From Acidobacteriaceae bacterium (lineage in GTDB: Bacteria; Acidobacteriota; Terriglobia; Terriglobales; Acidobacteriaceae), in NCBI GenBank assembly GCA_025352065.1, contig JANXUC010000079.1, positions 1-47,363 on the forward strand: 47,363 bases of DNA. The letters are read 5' to 3'. A model generated the notes under the pieces. It was given only the letters and a program-made list of their open reading frames with translations. It ran no database searches and was not told the origin of the DNA. Numbering within the stretch: the stretch's first letter is position 1; every line of letters begins with the position of its first letter. Positions 37,561-45,768 of the stretch are shown here, piece after piece. The position numbers were made by a program, and so were the translations under genes.

Positions 37561-38291
37561 GAGATCTCCTTATTAATTCGCGCTCTTCGAAGCACCTCTC
37601 CCGCAGACTCCCGCGAATGCACATGCTCCGGATCATCATGATGCGTACACCCCGGCATCTTCGGCCAAACTCGCCGCAGCCCCGGATACCCCAGACTCTC
37701 CAACCCAATCTTCGTCGTATAAAAACCAATCACCGTGTAGTCCCGCATCATCTGGAAAAAATCCCGCCCGGTTTCAGTCATCGGCCTAAATTTATCCTTG
37801 TAAGCCAGCTCTTCCAGCAACTGATTCTGCTGCTCCGCCAAGCACTCCATAAACCGCTTCCCGAATTCCGCGTGACTATGCGCATCCATCCAGTGCAGCC
37901 CCGCGACAAACTGTGCCTGCGCCGCATTCCCCTGATGAATCGAATCCTCCACAGACCGCACTTCATACGTCCCATTCACCGGAACGCGATTCGCCACCAT
38001 GAAGTCGATGAACTCGGCGACTCCCGCTTCTTTCGCCCCCGGAGTGTCGTCCGCGGGAATAATCATCTCCGTTAGCCGCTCCACCATCCGATATTGCGAT
38101 TCAGAAAAGAACAGGCTTGTGTAAGGCTTCTTCCCTGCTTCCGTCGCTGCGAAGGCGTGCGCGGAATCAGCATGTGCAGAATCCCCAGCACAAGCGAACG
38201 CCCACTGCCGAAATCCCGGAAACGTCCCAGCCACCGAGGCGATCCCGATGTACCGCAAAATCTCCCGCCGTTCAATTCCCTGTCCACCCAT
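37536..38291 (-). CDS. Gluconate 2-dehydrogenase subunit 3 family protein
   Basis: This 251-residue protein has a twin-arginine-like signal (ERREILRYIGIASVAGTFPG), so it should be exported. The mature part has the family features LFFSESQYRMVERLTEMIIP, DDTPGAKEAGVAEFIDFMVA, FVAGLHWMDAHSHAEFGKRF and FFQMMRDYTVIGFYTTKIG with LGYPGLRRVWP. This subunit normally escorts a GMC flavoprotein to the periplasm. The start has AAGGAG about 10 bp upstream. Its partner directly downstream is a pseudogene, so unless another GMC protein takes over, this intact gene is an orphan. Confidence 0.88.
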   Translation of the reverse strand: MGGQGIERREILRYIGIASVAGTFPGFRQWAFACAGDSAHADSAHAFAATEAGKKPYTSLFFSESQYRMVERLTEMIIPADDTPGAKEAGVAEFIDFMVANRVPVNGTYEVRSVEDSIHQGNAAQAQFVAGLHWMDAHSHAEFGKRFMECLAEQQNQLLEELAYKDKFRPMTETGRDFFQMMRDYTVIGFYTTKIGLESLGYPGLRRVWPKMPGCTHHDDPEHVHSRESAGEVLRRARINKEISWLKKYTT

Positions 38292-38327
38292 CCTGAAATA
38301 CTCCTTACAGCCGTTTCACAAATATGC

Positions 38328-38375
38328 TTGTCATTCTGATCCTGAGCGTCCTTTGCGAAGGGGAAGAATCCCTTT
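38328..38375 (+). repeat. Dispersed repeat copy, expanded form
   Basis: TTGTCATTCTGATCCTGAGC (38329-38348) continues through CTTTGCGAAGGGGAAGAATC to CCTTT. It is the same family as 36901-36979, with an added GATCCT and a longer centre. It lies in the 125-bp gap between the subunit-3 gene and xylulokinase. Confidence 0.65.
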
Positions 38376-38416
38376 CCCGCCAGGACTCTCGACGCAAGCA
38401 CTTACCGCCAGAACCC

Positions 38417-39961
38417 TCATCCCGCAAAAATCGCTTTCGTGGCAGGATACACCCGCCGGTAAGCCGCATAACTATGATTCATAACAAGAACAACATCCCC
38501 CCGCGCCGCCACCCGCTCCTTCACCCGCACCGTCCGCTCGCAAGCCGCGTCCACCGATGGCCACACCTTTGCGCCAACTCCAGCCAGAATCGCAGCGCCG
38601 TACGCCGCGCCTTCTTCCGCTTCGACAATCTCAATCTCTTGCCCGTAAATATCCGCTTGAATCTGCCGCCACAGTTTCGACCGCGCCCCACCGCCACCGA
38701 GCCGAATCTTCTTCACCGGAACCTTCATTTCTTCAAAAATTGAAAACGTATCTCGCAGACTGAACGCCACGCCCTCCAGAATCGCCCGCACTACATGTGC
38801 CCGCGTATGCGAAGCCGATAGCCCCACCAACGCCGCCCGTGCATTTCCATCAAGATGTGGAGTGCGCTCACCCATCAAATACGGCGTCCACAAAAGTCCG
38901 TCGCAGCCCGGTGCCACAGTCGCCGCCGCATCCACCAGCGCGTCGTAAGGGTCACCTCCATCCTTGCTCTCTGTTCCAAATTGATCGCGAAACCATCGCA
39001 GTGAAAGTCCAGCCGCTTGCGTCACTCCCATCACGTGCCAACGTCCTGGAATTGCATGGCAAAAAGTATGCAGCCTTCCCTTCGGATCGAGCGCCGGGCG
39101 ATCCGTCGCCGCAAACACCACGCCCGATGTCCCAATCGTCGCACTGACGCCGCCCGCCGCCACAATACCCATGCCCGTCGCGCCAGCCGCCTGATCACCC
39201 GCACCAGCCACAACCGGCGTGCCCGCCTTCAATCCAGTCGCGGCCGCGCCCGCTGCGGAAACCTGCCCACACACATCCGGAGACTCAAACAGTCCGGGCA
39301 ACCAACGTTCATCCATCTCCGCCGCCTGCAGCATCTCCTTCGACCAACGGCGATGCGCCACATCCAGTAGCAACGTCCCGGAAGCGTCCGCCATGTCCGT
39401 TGCTCGTTCACCCGTTAGCCTGAAGCGTACATAATCCTTCGGCAGCATCACAGAACGCACGCGCCGCCACAACTCGGGTTCGTTCTCACGCACCCAAAGG
39501 AATTTCGTAACCGTGAAATTCGCCAGCGCAGGATTGCACGTCAGCTGAATCAGTCGCTCCGCGCCCACCTTCGCCGTGAGATCGTCGCACTGCTTCTGCG
39601 TACGCACGTCGCACCAGATCAGTGCCGGGCGCACCACTTCATCTCGTTCGTCCAGCAACACTGCGCCATGCATCTGCCCGGAGAATCCAACGCAAGCAAT
39701 ATCCTCGCCGCGTAGATTTGCCTTCGCCAACGCTTTGCTCACGGCGACCCCGCACGCTCGCCACCAATCTTCTGGACGCTGCTCGGCCCAGCCAATCTTG
39801 GGCGACGCAAACGGCGCATGCTCCTCCGTCGCAGACGACACAATCCTCCCCTCGTCATCCATGACAAGCGCCCGCGTCCCGCCAGTTCCCACGTCGATCC
39901 CAAGTACCTTGATAACGCCTCCCCTATTTCTGTTCCAGGAATCGCACACACACCGGCGCAT
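38417..39961 (-). CDS. xylB: Xylulokinase (FGGY carbohydrate kinase)
   Basis: This kinase phosphorylates D-xylulose, feeding the pentose phosphate pathway. It has IDVGTGGTRALVMDDEG, the xylulokinase feature GFSGQMHGAVLLD with ALIWCDVRT, PKDYVRFRLTGE, the catalytic-Asp segment VVAGAGDQAAGATGMG, and the second FGGY signature region KIRLGGGGARSKLWRQIQAD. Conservation starts at KVLGIDVG, about 16 codons inside the frame from ATG 39961. The ATG overlaps the upstream lactonase gene by 38 bp and adds a non-homologous CDSWNRNRG. GGGGAGG at 39924-39918 precedes ATC 39913, so the real start may be an altered codon there. Length from there is about 498 residues, normal for the family. Confidence 0.9.
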   Translation of the reverse strand: MRRCVCDSWNRNRGGVIKVLGIDVGTGGTRALVMDDEGRIVSSATEEHAPFASPKIGWAEQRPEDWWRACGVAVSKALAKANLRGEDIACVGFSGQMHGAVLLDERDEVVRPALIWCDVRTQKQCDDLTAKVGAERLIQLTCNPALANFTVTKFLWVRENEPELWRRVRSVMLPKDYVRFRLTGERATDMADASGTLLLDVAHRRWSKEMLQAAEMDERWLPGLFESPDVCGQVSAAGAAATGLKAGTPVVAGAGDQAAGATGMGIVAAGGVSATIGTSGVVFAATDRPALDPKGRLHTFCHAIPGRWHVMGVTQAAGLSLRWFRDQFGTESKDGGDPYDALVDAAATVAPGCDGLLWTPYLMGERTPHLDGNARAALVGLSASHTRAHVVRAILEGVAFSLRDTFSIFEEMKVPVKKIRLGGGGARSKLWRQIQADIYGQEIEIVEAEEGAAYGAAILAGVGAKVWPSVDAACERTVRVKERVAARGDVVLVMNHSYAAYRRVYPATKAIFAG

Positions 39962-41111
39962 CCACGGCCAGCGTCTGGCCCGTCGGAGTCAACTTCCCGT
40001 TTTTTTGATTGATCCGAAACACAACGATCTTCCCTGAATTCTGATCCGCCACATACATCAACCGTCCCGGCGGATCAATCGCAAAGTTACGCGGCTCCTT
40101 ACCCAGCACCGGAGCATCTTCCACAAACGTCAGCGTCCCCTTCTTCTCATCGATGCGAAAAACCGCAATGCTGTCATGCCCACGATTCGACGCATACAAA
40201 AACTTCCCTGAAGGATGCACCCTAACTTCCGCCGCATCATTGCGCCCGCTAAATCCCTTCGGCAGGATCGACACCGCCTGCAATTCCTTCAGATTTCCAC
40301 CCTCGGCATCATACGCAAAGGCCGTCACCGTTGACGCCATCTCGCTCACCACATACGCGAACTTCCCGCTGGGATGAAACGTGAAATGCCGCGGCCCCGC
40401 TCCCGGCGCGACTTTCACGAAATGCGAATCCGCCGCCGAAATCAATCCCTTGCTAGCATCAAAGCGATACGAAATCAGCTCGTCCAAACCCAAATCCGCT
40501 GCCACCGCAAACCGGTTATCCGGAGAAATATTGATCGAGTGCGCATGCGGCCCCTCCTGCCGTTCCGCGTTCGGCCCCTTCCCAACATGTTGCACAATGG
40601 CCGAAGCTTCGCCCAACCGCCCGTCTTCCATTACCGGGAAAACAGCAACCGTCCCGCCTGTGTAGTTCGCCACTAGCAGATATTTCCCTGTTTTATCGAA
40701 AGCCAAATAGCAGGGATCCGCCCCGCCCGAAGCCACCTGATTCAGCAGCGTCAACTTTCCCGTGGACGCATCTAAAGCAAACGCACTCACCGCACCCGTC
40801 TTCTTAGCTTCGTTTCCCTGCACAGCGCCCTTGCTTTGAAAATCCCCCGTCTCATTCACGGCATACAAAAACTTCCCATTGGGATGCAGCGCGATAAACG
40901 AAGGGTTCTTCGTCTCAGCCTCTAAGCCAAGCGCAGTGTAATGTTCTGTTTTAGGATCAAAACGGAAAGCGTAGATACCCTTGCTGTCTTTCTCGGTATA
41001 GGTGCCCACGTAAACCGTGTACCCGGCCTTCGCGTGCTCACTCCCCAAAACCGTGGGGGCTACAAGCAGCAACCCAACCGCCAGCGAGAACCCAAAAGCT
41101 AGTTTTCTCAT
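39924..41111 (-). CDS. Exported lactonase-fold beta-propeller (6-phosphogluconolactonase family)
   Basis: This 395-residue protein has a signal peptide (MRKLAFGFSLAVGLLLVAPT, cleavage near VLGSEHA). It then has repeated propeller blades of the YbhE/Pgl type: YTVYVGTYTEKDSKGIYAF, NPSFIALHPNGKFLYAVNE, ADPCYLAFDKTGKYLLVANY, GPHAHSINISPDNRFAVAAD, GPRHFTFHPSGKFAYVVSE and EVRVHPSGKFLYASNRGHDS. Cytoplasmic family members hydrolyse 6-phosphogluconolactone; an exported one more likely acts on a free sugar lactone or is a different lactonase. ATG 41111 fits the signal peptide better than ATG 41138. Its stop is right before the xylulokinase ribosome site, so both are probably one operon with a sugar-oxidation theme. 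Confidence 0.85.
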   Translation of the reverse strand: MRKLAFGFSLAVGLLLVAPTVLGSEHAKAGYTVYVGTYTEKDSKGIYAFRFDPKTEHYTALGLEAETKNPSFIALHPNGKFLYAVNETGDFQSKGAVQGNEAKKTGAVSAFALDASTGKLTLLNQVASGGADPCYLAFDKTGKYLLVANYTGGTVAVFPVMEDGRLGEASAIVQHVGKGPNAERQEGPHAHSINISPDNRFAVAADLGLDELISYRFDASKGLISAADSHFVKVAPGAGPRHFTFHPSGKFAYVVSEMASTVTAFAYDAEGGNLKELQAVSILPKGFSGRNDAAEVRVHPSGKFLYASNRGHDSIAVFRIDEKKGTLTFVEDAPVLGKEPRNFAIDPPGRLMYVADQNSGKIVVFRINQKNGKLTPTGQTLAVDAPVCVRFLEQK

Positions 41112-41138
41112 CCGTCTATCAAACCGCAATCCACCCAA

Positions 41139-41731
41139 AACGGCAAGTCCAAGAGCTCATGTAGGGCGAGCATTCCTCCTCGCCGGGGTTCATGGACGCA
41201 CCGGGTGCCCCGCCATCTTTCGCGCCCTTTGCGAAAGATGGCGAGGTTTTCCGCACGGGGCCCTCAGCACGTCCCCGCCGCCACGCAAGGAGCAATCACA
41301 CGCAAATACTGTGTCACGTCCACTCCCTTCGCATCCAGCGGGAAAATGAACGCCGCAAACGGATCCGGCAGCGGTGGATTCGGCACAATCCCTTACTGCT
41401 TCGCCAGTACAGCCCACTCTCCAAGTCTAAGAACTGCCGCTGCTTAAGCCGTCACTAAACATCGCACGGCCGAAAAACCTCCCATGTCAAGCCTCAGTTC
41501 ACACCCGTGACACCGAGATCGCAACACGCATCTCTTCCCAATCAGCATTGAATTGGAACAGCTTTTTCTTGTCTATTTGAAGCAGGCGAAAAGAAAGATC
41601 ACCCGGCGAAAAAACAGGGGCCAGATCCTGATTATGACGCGCTTACAAAATTTGCTTTCTTTTCATTTCGAACAACTTCGTAGTCGGGATTGCTTCATCG
41701 CGGATGAATCGGTTGCGAAAATGCGCAACTT
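41139..41731. other. Gap with repeat and gene debris
   Basis: No convincing gene lies in these 593 bp. It holds a long hairpin (41211-41243). On the minus strand at about 41400-41272 there is a short frame reading GIVPNPPLPDPFAAFIFPLD then AKGVDVTQYLRVIAP that looks protein-like but has a stop just upstream and no family I recognise; it may be the tail of a lost gene. From about 41540 the composition becomes more AT-rich than the surroundings. A plus-strand 73-codon frame at 41553 has no recognisable features. Confidence 0.5.
41211..41243. repeat. Perfect 13-bp inverted repeat (REP-like hairpin)
   Basis: CGCCATCTTTCGC (41211-41223) and GCGAAAGATGGCG (41231-41243) are exact complements around a 7-nt loop. 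No T-tract follows on either strand, so it is not a normal terminator. It is about 100 bp upstream of the lactonase gene on the minus strand and resembles palindromic intergenic repeats. Confidence 0.75.
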
Positions 41732-42229
41732 TCAACTATGCCCTGCACAAACCAGATGCTCGCGAAACATTTGATGAATCTCCTCAATCCGCATCTTCAC
41801 CCCGAAGGTTTCCTTCCGCCGCACTCCGTTGCGCTCCAGAAATTCCTCAAAAACGCGTTCCGTCAGTTCTTGCCACGCCTCACCATCTATCAATTGCGAA
41901 CATTCCAGGCAGGCCGCAAGCAGGTTCACCGATTTCTCGGCCAAAACCCTATTCCCCTCGTACTCGAAATTGCGGCATCCGTAGCTCTTAATGCCCAGGC
42001 CGTCGTGACAAAAATCGCATTCCTGCAGCATCGGGACATCCTCGATCCAGCGTATCTCTTCTGGTCTCATCGGCCAATCCTCCGAATTCTGCAGTGCCTT
42101 TTCGAGGAGCCTTACGAGGGAGTCACTTGGAACCGTTGAGTCGGCCCACTCTCGCAACATCCTCAGTTTCTTATCCAACGCAGCCAGCACTGCTGCCGAT
42201 TCTCTCTCCCCACGAGCCACCCGGATCAC
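41732..42229 (-). CDS. Small Cys-pair protein, possible zinc-binding hypothetical
   Basis: I do not recognise a named function. The 165-residue protein has CDFCHDGLGIKSYGCRNFEY and, after a short gap, LLAACLECSQLIDGEAWQEL. The CxxC...CxxC spacing suggests one zinc site. The pattern CDFC...ACxEC...LI resembles small uncharacterised proteins found widely in bacteria. Helical segments flank the Cys part (N-terminal ALDKKLRMLREWAD, C-terminal VFEEFLERNGV). It lies divergent from the XRE/S24 regulator. The initiation context is weak, so the exact start is uncertain. Confidence 0.6.
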   Translation of the reverse strand: MIRVARGERESAAVLAALDKKLRMLREWADSTVPSDSLVRLLEKALQNSEDWPMRPEEIRWIEDVPMLQECDFCHDGLGIKSYGCRNFEYEGNRVLAEKSVNLLAACLECSQLIDGEAWQELTERVFEEFLERNGVRRKETFGVKMRIEEIHQMFREHLVCAGHS

Positions 42230-42332
42230 ATAAAGAAGGGTCCACTTTCAGTGTTCGGGCCACCCACGAATACAATCCACGCAACAAAAGATGCGTCGTG
42301 TGGTTTTGCGGAGTGCTATTCGTCCGGCGTGT

Positions 42333-42347
42333 GTCACGATTCGTGAC
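42333..42347. promoter_or_regulatory. Perfect dyad GTCACGA-T-TCGTGAC, possible operator
   Basis: Two 7-bp arms with a one-base centre lie 60 bp before the start of the XRE/S24 regulator and between it and the divergent small Cys-pair gene. That is a typical place for an autoregulatory operator. No promoter hexamers are clear next to it. Confidence 0.45.
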
Positions 42348-42406
42348 TCTTGGGCCTTACGAACGACCCCGAACGGAATCGTAACCACAAGACAGCCATA
42401 ACACTT

Positions 42407-43303
42407 ATGTTAACCAAGCGACAGCACTCTTTCGGGGTTCCTCCACCGTGGTCCCTCAAGATTGCGGCCTTACGGCAAAAGCTTGGCTACACCCAAGCCA
42501 CACTCGGCGAGCATCTCCACTATTCCGCCATGGCAGTCTCCCGCTGGGAACGGGGTTCCCTCGATCCTACCTCTTCCTGCTGGATCCAGCTCGGCAACAT
42601 GCCTGGCCTTCCCGAATGCTGGTTTTTCTGTCAGAAAGCTGGGCTCGCGATCTCCGACGTTGTCCGCCACTTGTCTCGTCCCACTGAGCTGCCCCAGCCG
42701 CAACCCATTCTGGTCGTTGCCGCAGGCGTCAACAAGAAGCACGTCGCGCCAACCGATCCTAGCCTCATCGCCCTGCCCGTTCTGGCCTTGGCCTCAGACA
42801 CACCAGCCTCAACCGGCCTCACCTTAGAAGATGCCGTCGTCGTCTCCATGCTGGCTGCCCCAAAACAATGGTGCCCCAACCCCGAGCACACTCGATGCTT
42901 GCAGGTAAAGGGCTCTTCCATGTCGCCCATGATCCGGGAAGGCGACATCGTCGCCGTCGATACATCCCAAACCAGCCCCACTAAGCTCAAAGATGCCATC
43001 ATCGTGGTCTCGCACACCGAGACATCGGGGTGGCCCATTCAAGCCCTCTTTTGGTGTCTAGTCCCACCACATCCTTTACAGTTTGTCCCGGGACAATGTG
43101 TAAAGGATGTCATGGAACTGAACACCCTCTTTTGGCTTGAGTGGGCAGTTCGACTGCCGGGACAGAGTGTTCCCCCGCTTGTTTGCGTTTGTCCGCTACT
43201 TCTCGCGGGCCCGGATGAAGCGGACTCCTGCCAAAATACCGTCACTCCTCTTCCCCACCACAAAAACCTTGTCAAGCCCCCAAAACCGCCATTTTCCCGC
43301 TAA
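42407..43303 (+). CDS. XRE-family regulator with S24/LexA-like domain
   Basis: This is a 298-residue DNA-binding protein. The helix-turn-helix is at about residues 15-65 (IAALRQKLGYTQATLGEHLH, YSAMAVSRWERGSLDP), followed by QLGNMPGLPECWFFCQKAGL, a layout common in acidobacterial XRE regulators. Residues about 165-210 match a LexA/S24 peptidase start (CLQVKGSSMSPMIREGDIVA), with the Ser of SSM as the would-be nucleophile. The catalytic Lys region is not recognisable and the C-terminal 70 residues (PLVCVCPLLLAGPDEADSCQ onward) look unrelated, so self-cleavage is doubtful and a 3' frameshift is possible. ATG 42407 is chosen over 42350 because the first 19 codons are not conserved-looking; no clear ribosome site exists. 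Confidence 0.75.
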   Translation: MLTKRQHSFGVPPPWSLKIAALRQKLGYTQATLGEHLHYSAMAVSRWERGSLDPTSSCWIQLGNMPGLPECWFFCQKAGLAISDVVRHLSRPTELPQPQPILVVAAGVNKKHVAPTDPSLIALPVLALASDTPASTGLTLEDAVVVSMLAAPKQWCPNPEHTRCLQVKGSSMSPMIREGDIVAVDTSQTSPTKLKDAIIVVSHTETSGWPIQALFWCLVPPHPLQFVPGQCVKDVMELNTLFWLEWAVRLPGQSVPPLVCVCPLLLAGPDEADSCQNTVTPLPHHKNLVKPPKPPFSR

Positions 43304-43394
43304 GCCATTCATTCCAAAGATAAAAAAGTTGTCGAAATAGTGGCGGACTACCCGTTCCAAAATGTTATACTTAAATTATAGAGTAAAAATCTGA

Positions 43395-43425
43395 GGCGCA
43401 ACCCCTTCCGGGCCTGCGCCTTTTT
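43395..43425 (+). terminator. Rho-independent terminator
   Basis: GGCGCA (43395-43400) pairs with TGCGCC (43415-43420), with additional CCC/GGG pairing inside, and is followed directly by TTTTT (43421-43425). It lies about 90 bp after the XRE/S24 gene and should end its transcript. Confidence 0.75.
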
Positions 43426-43449
43426 CTATTTCTGACAAGGACGGTGTGA

Positions 43450-43863
<414 letters not shown>

Positions 43864-44006
43864 ACTTGCTACCGACAGTGGAAAATTAAACAGGAAAGAC
43901 AGGATCAAGGATCAATGACTCGACAGCGCAGTTGTGGGATTCCCGCGAATGTTGTTCACTGGAGTAGGGTTTCTGCCGTTTGATAGGTTTGGCCTCAAGA
44001 GGAAGG

Positions 44007-44927
44007 ATGCAAATCAAGATTCTAGGTTCGGCGGCAGGCGGCGGGTTTCCGCAGTGGAACTGCGCCTGTTCCAATTGCTGGGCAGTGAGGGCAGGAAGTT
44101 TTCAGGGAAAAGCGCGATCCCAGGCGCAAGTTGTCGTGAGTGGAGACGGGAAATCCTGGTTCCTGCTGGGCGCCTCTCCCGACCTTCGGTGGCAAATTGA
44201 GGCGACGCCCGAGTTGCATCCGAGGAACGGGATTCGGCTGTCGCCGATTGCGGGAGCTGTTTTAGCTAGCGCGGACCTCGACCATGTGCTTGGATTGCTG
44301 TTGTTGAGGGAATTGCAGCCTCTGCACGTCTTTGGGACAGGCTCTGTGCTGAAGGTTCTCCGCGAAGACAATTCCTTCTTCGGCATGCTGAACCGAAGTC
44401 CAAAGCAAGTGGAATGGTCTGCTATGAAATTGAACGAGCCGCAACGATTGACTATTGCTTCCGGTGAAGACGCCGGACTCACATGCACTCCGGTGAGCCT
44501 GGGAACGCGATATCCTGCTTATGTAAAGGCTGCGCGAGCCGGACATCTGACGCCGGACGACGCGGTAGTCGGATTGCTGATTGAAGGAAACGGCAAGCGG
44601 TTGGCTTATATGTCTGCCGTGGGAAAGATTGACGAAAAGCTGTTACAACTCTTGGATTCAGTGGACGTGCTGCTGTTCGACGGCACGTTTTGGAGCGAGG
44701 ATGAACTGATTCGCGTGGAAAGCAGCGGCGCGACCGCGCAACAGATGGGACATATTCCTGTAGGCGGCATCGATGGATCTCTTTGGCTACTGGCGCATCT
44801 GAAGACGGCGCGAAAGATGTTTATCCACGTCAACAACACGAATCCCATGCTGGACGAATCGGGTGCCGAGTATCGAGCGGTGCGCGACGCCGGCTGGGAA
44901 ATCGCGGAGGACGGCGTTGATTTGTGA
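44007..44927 (+). CDS. pqqB: PqqB, PQQ biosynthesis metallo-hydrolase
   Basis: This 306-residue protein of the metallo-beta-lactamase superfamily acts in pyrroloquinoline quinone synthesis, where PqqB is thought to hydroxylate a tyrosine-derived intermediate. Features: MQIKILGSAAGGGFPQWNCA with the Cys cluster NCACSNC, ASADLDHVLGLLLLRELQPL, FDGTFWSEDELI, MGHIPVGG and FIHVNNTNPMLDE. ATG 44007 has AGAGGAAGG just upstream; the frame from 43980 adds an unconserved leader. It is the first of four co-directional pqq genes. No PqqA peptide gene is visible before it. Confidence 0.95.
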   Translation: MQIKILGSAAGGGFPQWNCACSNCWAVRAGSFQGKARSQAQVVVSGDGKSWFLLGASPDLRWQIEATPELHPRNGIRLSPIAGAVLASADLDHVLGLLLLRELQPLHVFGTGSVLKVLREDNSFFGMLNRSPKQVEWSAMKLNEPQRLTIASGEDAGLTCTPVSLGTRYPAYVKAARAGHLTPDDAVVGLLIEGNGKRLAYMSAVGKIDEKLLQLLDSVDVLLFDGTFWSEDELIRVESSGATAQQMGHIPVGGIDGSLWLLAHLKTARKMFIHVNNTNPMLDESGAEYRAVRDAGWEIAEDGVDL

Positions 44928-44997
44928 TTTGGTGATGGGTGATTTAGTAATTTAAAGACTCGTGGGTTGAAATTACCAAATCGTAAATCACGAAATC
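44926..44997. repeat. Long imperfect hairpin between pqqB and pqqC
   Basis: Arm 1 (44926-44953) and arm 2 (44970-44997) are each 28 bp and pair at about 22 positions around a 16-nt loop. The arms are built from GATTTGGTGAT-like units. Arm 1 starts inside the pqqB stop codon. No T-tract follows, so it is more likely an mRNA-processing or stability element, or an intergenic repeat, than a terminator. Confidence 0.65.
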
Positions 44998-45017
44998 AAA
45001 ACTTGTCTTCATAAATT

Positions 45018-45767
45018 ATGAGCCTTTCAAACCCAGACTCACCACTGCTTTCCTTCGACGAACTGCGCACGCGCCTGCTCGCGATTGGGCCGGAGCGCTA
45101 TCATCATCAGCATCCGTTCCATTTAATGATGCATGAGGGGAAGCTCACGCGTGGCCAATTGCAAGCCTGGGCGTTGAACCGTTATTACTACCAGAGCCGC
45201 ATTCCAATCAAGGACGCGATTATTCTTTCGCGCAGCGAAGACAAAGAATTTCGCAAGGCATGGCGCAAGCGCATTGTGGATCACGACGGCGACGCCACCA
45301 GCGCGGGCGGAATTCAGCGCTGGATCAAGCTGGCCGAGGCTTCTGGACTTGATTCGGAGCGGGTGGAACGTGGCGACGAAGTGCTTCCCGCTACGCGCTA
45401 TGCGGTGAATGAATACCTGAACATCGTGCGCAACCGGACTTTCTTAGAAGCCGTGGCTTCGTCGCTCACCGAATTGTTTTCCAAAGACCTGATCAGCTTA
45501 CGCATGGAGAAGATGCGGCAGCACTATCCGTGGCTCTCCGGCGGGCTCGACTACTTTGAAGCGCGGCTGACGCAGGCTCCGGAAGACGCCGCCTTCGCCA
45601 TCAACTATGTGCGCGAGAATGCGAAGACACGGGCTCAGCAGGAATCGGCCATTCAAGCTCTGCGCGATAAATGCGACATTCTGTGGGCACAGCTAGACGC
45701 GCTTTACTTTGCTTACGTGCAGCCGGGCTGGCCGCCTCCAAGCGCGTTCCGAATTGAGGTCAAATAA
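45018..45767 (+). CDS. pqqC: PqqC, pyrroloquinoline-quinone synthase
   Basis: This 249-residue cofactor-free oxidase closes the ring and carries out the final oxidation to PQQ. Typical segments are RYHHQHPFHLMMHEGKLTRG, QLQAWALNRYYYQSRIPIKD, RIVDHDGDATSAGGIQRWIK, RYAVNEYLNIVRNRTFLEAV and MRQHYPWLSGGLDYFEARL. The His- and Tyr-rich active-site helices are complete. Length is normal for the family. It starts 90 bp after pqqB, across the hairpin, and pqqD begins 2 bp after its stop. Confidence 0.96.
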   Translation: MSLSNPDSPLLSFDELRTRLLAIGPERYHHQHPFHLMMHEGKLTRGQLQAWALNRYYYQSRIPIKDAIILSRSEDKEFRKAWRKRIVDHDGDATSAGGIQRWIKLAEASGLDSERVERGDEVLPATRYAVNEYLNIVRNRTFLEAVASSLTELFSKDLISLRMEKMRQHYPWLSGGLDYFEARLTQAPEDAAFAINYVRENAKTRAQQESAIQALRDKCDILWAQLDALYFAYVQPGWPPPSAFRIEVK

Positions 45768-45768
45768 T

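Noticed and set aside
41190-41417. 75-codon minus-strand frame in the gap before the lactonase gene
   Set aside because: It covers the perfect hairpin, has a Cys/Gly-biased meaningless sequence, and another frame there looks more protein-like.
41553-41774. 73-codon plus-strand frame (start MEQLFLVYLKQAKRK)
   Set aside because: No ribosome site, no known family, and it overlaps the 3' end of the Cys-pair gene; listed only as part of the gap.
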